DNA of 8,811 nucleotides, from positions 1 through 8,811 of the forward strand of contig DHGD01000072.1 of NCBI GenBank assembly GCA_002402575.1, in the 5' to 3' direction. Both the position numbers and the translations under genes were made by a program. Position 1 is the stretch's first letter. Each line of letters opens with the position of its first letter. Positions 6,490 through 8,811 of the stretch are shown here, piece after piece. The notes under the pieces were generated by a model, which worked only from the letters and a program-made list of their open reading frames with translations, made no database searches and was not told the origin of the DNA. The DNA comes from Syntrophomonas sp. UBA4807 (lineage in GTDB: Bacteria > Bacillota > Syntrophomonadia > Syntrophomonadales > Syntrophomonadaceae).

Positions 6490-7464
6490 CTATATTGCCG
6501 AGGTTTCTCGGTGGTGTAAAACGGCGGCCAAACGAGCCACTCCCACTGCATTATCGCTGCAGAGCCCCGGCTCGGCAAAATACAGTTTAAAGCCACTGGC
6601 CGGGCGGCACAAGCGACCAATAAGATGCTGTTTGATAAACTGATTGGCCATAACCCCTCCGGCCAGTAGAATATGCTTACTTCCCAGGCGCATACTCTCT
6701 TTTATCAGGACTTTTTCCAGGGTCCGGCCCACCGCCCGAAATAAGCCCAGGGCGATATCCTCAGGCGGGCAGCGCGCCTCCAGGAGGCGCATACATTGCG
6801 CCTCCACGCCGGAAAAAGAGAAGCCGGCGCCGCTGACGGAGGTAACCAGCCGGGGTACATCCCGGCCCGAAGAACGGGCGGCCATTTGTTCCAGGGCCGG
6901 ACCGGCCGGGAAGCCAAGCCCCATGGCCACACCGATCCGATCTACCAACTGCCCGGCATGCAGATCCAGTCCAGAAAGCCCGGTCTCAATCTGCAGAAAG
7001 TGGCGGGCGTGTCTGGTTACCTGCAGTATTTCCGATGTACCCCCGGAAAAATGGACCGCTATGAAGCTTACTTGCCGCAGCAGTTCTTCATTGTTCAGCA
7101 AGGCAGCCATGATATGCCCTTCCTGATGGCTGACCGCATAGCAAGGCAGTCCATTGAAGCGAGCCAAAGTCTGGGCTTGGTTAAATCCGGAAAGAAATAC
7201 CGGCATATAACTGCCTTCAACGCGCCGTGGCCAGGCGCTGGCCGCAATAGCTGCCACCTCCCGGCTGAGGCCTGTCTGCAGGCGTTCAAACAGCCGGGGC
7301 AAATTCCGCACATGAAAAAAGAGAGCCTGTGATTGCCTCAACCCTCTTTCTCCCGGCTTTATGGTTAGCGGTATGCGTTCGTCAACAATTATCTCGTGTC
7401 GGCTGTCGACTACTGCCAGCGAAGTGGTATATGCACTGGTATCAAGTCCCAGAAACAGTTTCAT
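6490..7464 (-). CDS. TsaD/Kae1-like (peptidase M22, glycoprotease fold) protein
   Basis: ASKHA-fold protein of the TsaD/Kae1 superfamily, 324 residues. TsaD makes the threonylcarbamoyl-adenosine modification of ANN-decoding tRNAs. Seen: GLDTSAYTTSLAVVD at the N-terminus (phosphate loop 1), SHQEGH at 112-117 with H113 and H117 in the metal-ligand positions, SGGTSEI at 140-146, GFPAGPALEQMA at 184-195, FSFSGVE at 215-221, LAGGVMANQ at 267-275 and CSDNAVGVA at 302-310 with D304 as third metal ligand. It departs from true TsaD: the usual GEAFDK is AGQLVDR, and SFSGLKT is SFSGVEA. It is therefore probably a paralogue, as clostridia often encode beside nusB, and annotation as plain tsaD or sialoglycoprotease would be unsafe. 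Its ATG lies 23 bases inside nusB, with no strong ribosome binding site, suggesting translational coupling. Confidence 0.85.
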   Translation of the reverse strand: MKLFLGLDTSAYTTSLAVVDSRHEIIVDERIPLTIKPGERGLRQSQALFFHVRNLPRLFERLQTGLSREVAAIAASAWPRRVEGSYMPVFLSGFNQAQTLARFNGLPCYAVSHQEGHIMAALLNNEELLRQVSFIAVHFSGGTSEILQVTRHARHFLQIETGLSGLDLHAGQLVDRIGVAMGLGFPAGPALEQMAARSSGRDVPRLVTSVSGAGFSFSGVEAQCMRLLEARCPPEDIALGLFRAVGRTLEKVLIKESMRLGSKHILLAGGVMANQFIKQHLIGRLCRPASGFKLYFAEPGLCSDNAVGVARLAAVLHHRETSAI

Positions 7465-7864
7465 GCTTTTCGCCCAGAATCCTGTCTAAAATGGCATTTA
7501 TAAAGGCCGGTGAATTCTCATCGCCGTATTTCTTGGCTATTTCCACCGCTTCATCTATAGCCACCACCGGTTCGGAGACTTCCTGAAAGAGAATTTCATA
7601 GCCGGCTAAGCGCATGATATTACGATCCACTGCCGACATGCGGTTTAAGTCCCACTCCCGCGAAAAGCGTTTGATGGCTGCGTCTATCTCGCCCAAGTGC
7701 CGTATGGCGCCGTTGGTCAACTCGGAAGCGAAGACCCGGTCCTTTTCGGCTGTCAGTTCATCTTCCTGGAAAAGGTAGTTCAATGCCTGCTGCGGCTCAG
7801 CTAATACCTGATCATACTGGAAAATGGCTTTAAAAGCCACCACTCGGGATTTTCTCCTGCTCAA
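7442..7864 (-). CDS. nusB: Transcription antitermination factor NusB
   Basis: NusB pairs with NusE (S10) and binds the boxA RNA to help antitermination of rRNA operons. The 140-residue all-helical product begins with the arginine-rich RNA-binding start SRRKSRVVAFKAIFQ and carries the family patterns SAVDRNIMRLAGYEIL at 77-92, AIDEAVEIAKKYG at 102-114 and FINAILDRI at 121-129. The start is TTG at 7862-7864, with AAAGGA nine bases upstream. No in-frame ATG is available near the conserved N-terminus, and the SRRK start matches the family, so TTG is favoured. An out-of-frame ATG followed at once by TGA sits just before it (7865-7870). The gene comes 19 bases after the DUF2273 gene and its end overlaps the M22-like gene by 23 bases. 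Confidence 0.96.
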   Translation of the reverse strand: MSRRKSRVVAFKAIFQYDQVLAEPQQALNYLFQEDELTAEKDRVFASELTNGAIRHLGEIDAAIKRFSREWDLNRMSAVDRNIMRLAGYEILFQEVSEPVVAIDEAVEIAKKYGDENSPAFINAILDRILGEKHETVSGT

Positions 7865-7883
7865 TCACATCTGTCCTTTCCGG

Positions 7884-8102
7884 TCAACGTTGATTTTTGA
7901 AAGTATCAATCCAATTATTAAAGCTGTGGTGATCATCAATCCGTTTGCCTATCCAATACCCGGCGGAAAGGCAAATAGCAATAAAAATAGTGCGCCAGAA
8001 CCCCAGAGTCACGAAGAGGATGCTGGCGGTAAGTCCCAAAATAACACCCACGGTCTTGCCTCGGTGCTCCTGCCATAATAATGCTATCAATCTGTCCAGC
8101 AT
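7884..8102 (-). CDS. DUF2273 small integral membrane protein
   Basis: A 72-residue membrane protein with two hydrophobic segments at about residues 16-34 (TVGVILGLTASILFVTLGF) and 36-51 (TIFIAICLSAGYWIGK), a short amphipathic N-terminal helix (LDRLIALLWQEHRGK) and a charged C-terminus. The GxxxG-type spacing around IGKRIDD and the position between amaP and nusB are characteristic of DUF2273 proteins, which accompany Asp23/AmaP in Firmicutes. The biochemical role is unknown; association with the AmaP-Asp23 envelope-stress complex is inferred from linkage. The ATG has a GGGGAG-type ribosome binding site, and the gap to the amaP stop is 20 bases. Confidence 0.88.
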   Translation of the reverse strand: MLDRLIALLWQEHRGKTVGVILGLTASILFVTLGFWRTIFIAICLSAGYWIGKRIDDHHSFNNWIDTFKNQR

Positions 8103-8122
8103 ACGGCTCCCCCCTTAAAATG

Positions 8123-8647
8123 CTACCTTACTGCGGCGGGATTATCATCAACCAGCACACGTACTTCGTAGACCTGCAGCCCGCCTATGTCCTGCAGGTA
8201 TTGCTTAACGGAGGACTGTATCTGCTGACTCAGTTCAGGGACGCTCAGTTCCGGATTGACAGCCATATGTAATTTGATGATGAGGCCCTCCACGCTCTGG
8301 GCCACGTCCGGCTTGATGTCGCGAACCCCTTCGATCTGTTTGATAGCCCTCATTATCAACACTTTTATAGCCGGTACGGTGATAGCGATCTCACCCTGCA
8401 GACCTTGTTTGACCACCACCTGTTCCAACCGAGGTTCCCGTTTGAATATAGCCACAAACACCGCCAGGGTAACTGCCAAAAGCAGAAGCGCGCCTATGCC
8501 GACGATCAGTCGGCTCTCCGCCGTGGCCAGAGCCCATTGTATGTAATTCAACGGCTCGGGCCGATTCACGGCCGCTGCCAGGGATACCCCCGCCACGGCC
8601 AGAAACAGCAGGTTGTAAAAGAACAGGATCAAACGTAAGGATGACAT
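8123..8647 (-). CDS. amaP: Alkaline shock response membrane anchor protein AmaP
   Basis: AmaP tethers Asp23 to the cytoplasmic membrane in Gram-positive bacteria as part of the envelope-stress response. The 174-residue product has two membrane helices near residues 4-26 (LRLILFFYNLLFLAVAGVSL) and 47-68 (LIVGIGALLLLAVTLAVFV). A cytosolic Asp23-like domain follows: GEIAITVPAIKVLIMRAI, then IEGVRDIKPDV, GLIIKLHMAVNPELSVPEL and YEVRVLVDD. The start is the ATG at 8645-8647, preceded by GGAGGT nine bases upstream. An in-frame ATG at 8680 also exists, but it abuts the hairpin at 8681-8709 and adds a non-hydrophobic 11-residue leader. The gene follows the end of asp23 by 83 bases and precedes the DUF2273 gene by 20. 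Confidence 0.9.
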   Translation of the reverse strand: MSSLRLILFFYNLLFLAVAGVSLAAAVNRPEPLNYIQWALATAESRLIVGIGALLLLAVTLAVFVAIFKREPRLEQVVVKQGLQGEIAITVPAIKVLIMRAIKQIEGVRDIKPDVAQSVEGLIIKLHMAVNPELSVPELSQQIQSSVKQYLQDIGGLQVYEVRVLVDDNPAAVR

Positions 8648-8680
8648 GGCTTGCCCACCTCCATCTTTCGAAAAATACAT

Positions 8681-8709
8681 TTAACCCCCTGTTTATGGCA
8701 GGGGGTTAA
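8681..8709 (-). terminator. GC-rich hairpin between asp23 and amaP, possible terminator or attenuator
   Basis: A perfect 11-bp inverted repeat (TTAACCCCCTG / CAGGGGGTTAA) with a 7-base loop. On the minus strand it is followed by ATGTATTTTTCG, a weak, delayed T-run, so it could act as a partial terminator that makes asp23 more abundant than the genes behind it, or as a block to 3' exonucleases. On the plus strand no T-run follows. The hairpin is certain as structure; its function is inferred. Confidence 0.6.
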
Positions 8710-8730
8710 AACAGCTTACTTGCAATAATG

Positions 8731-8811
8731 CTATTCCTTCTCCGCGTCAGTTCCATCATAGGCGGCTTCAGCCTTCTTAGTAGAAACCCCCAGTATGTTC
8801 ACATTAACCGC
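8731..8811 (-). CDS. Asp23/Gls24 family envelope stress protein, C-terminal end only
   Basis: Only the last 26 codons and the TAG stop (8731-8733) are in the window. The visible peptide reads AVNVNILGVS followed by a charged tail rich in Ala, Glu and Lys. The VNVxIxGV strand followed by an acidic or charged tail is the typical end of Asp23/Gls24 proteins, cytosolic proteins held at the membrane by AmaP. The assignment is supported by the adjacent amaP and DUF2273 genes. The rest of the gene and the operon promoter lie beyond the right edge. Confidence 0.82.
   Translation of the reverse strand, partial: AVNVNILGVSTKKAEAAYDGTDAEKE

Noticed and set aside
1..8811. CRISPR arrays, insertion sequences, tRNA or rRNA genes, phage or toxin-antitoxin genes
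   Set aside because: None seen: no regularly spaced repeats, no transposase-like frames, no cloverleaf recognised; the block looks like core chromosome with continuous operon structure.

Overview
The window is one long minus-strand gene block from a Gram-positive anaerobe of the Clostridia/Firmicutes type. The order asp23 - amaP - DUF2273 - nusB - M22 peptidase-like - folD - xseA - xseB - ispA - dxs, the strong purine-rich ribosome binding sites, the GTG/TTG starts and the tight spacing all point to that group. No protein gene is supported on the plus strand; plus-strand open frames are shadows of the minus-strand genes. Both ends are cut: asp23 enters from the right with only its last 26 codons, and dxs ends 9 bases from the left edge.

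Right third, in transcription order (8811 down to 6490): the end of an Asp23/Gls24 envelope-stress protein, a GC-rich hairpin, AmaP (membrane anchor for Asp23), a small two-helix DUF2273 membrane protein, the transcription factor NusB, and a TsaD/Kae1-like (peptidase M22 fold) protein whose start overlaps the end of nusB. Middle (6443 down to 3253): FolD with an unusual cofactor region, the two exonuclease VII subunits XseA and XseB, and the short-chain prenyl diphosphate synthase IspA. FolD/XseA and XseA/XseB overlap, so this part is probably translationally coupled.

Left third: after ispA there is a gap of about 750 bases without a credible protein gene, and it is the most interesting part of the window. 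It starts with an extended -10 promoter (TGATATAAT) and holds a structured RNA of about 590 nt whose ends are joined by a perfect 14-bp long-range stem. It leads directly into a small four-helix membrane protein with a D-xxx-D motif, and then into dxs. Size, position between ispA and dxs, and the membrane protein partner identify it as OLE RNA (ornate, large, extremophilic) and its partner OapA. The oapA reading frame can be extended upstream into the RNA, but the well-placed GGAGGA before a TTG codon sets the real start at 2498. That gives 188 aa and puts the motif aspartates at residues 103 and 107.

How it fits together: IspA and Dxs are the late and first steps of isoprenoid precursor supply by the MEP route (undecaprenyl carrier, quinones). 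Asp23/AmaP/DUF2273 and the OLE-OapA ribonucleoprotein are both membrane-associated and stress-linked. NusB, FolD and exonuclease VII are housekeeping genes commonly found in this neighbourhood. OLE is a known RNA class, so the window is not a wholly new system. Still, its biochemical role is incompletely understood, and this locus is a clean example with visible promoter, closing stem and partner start.
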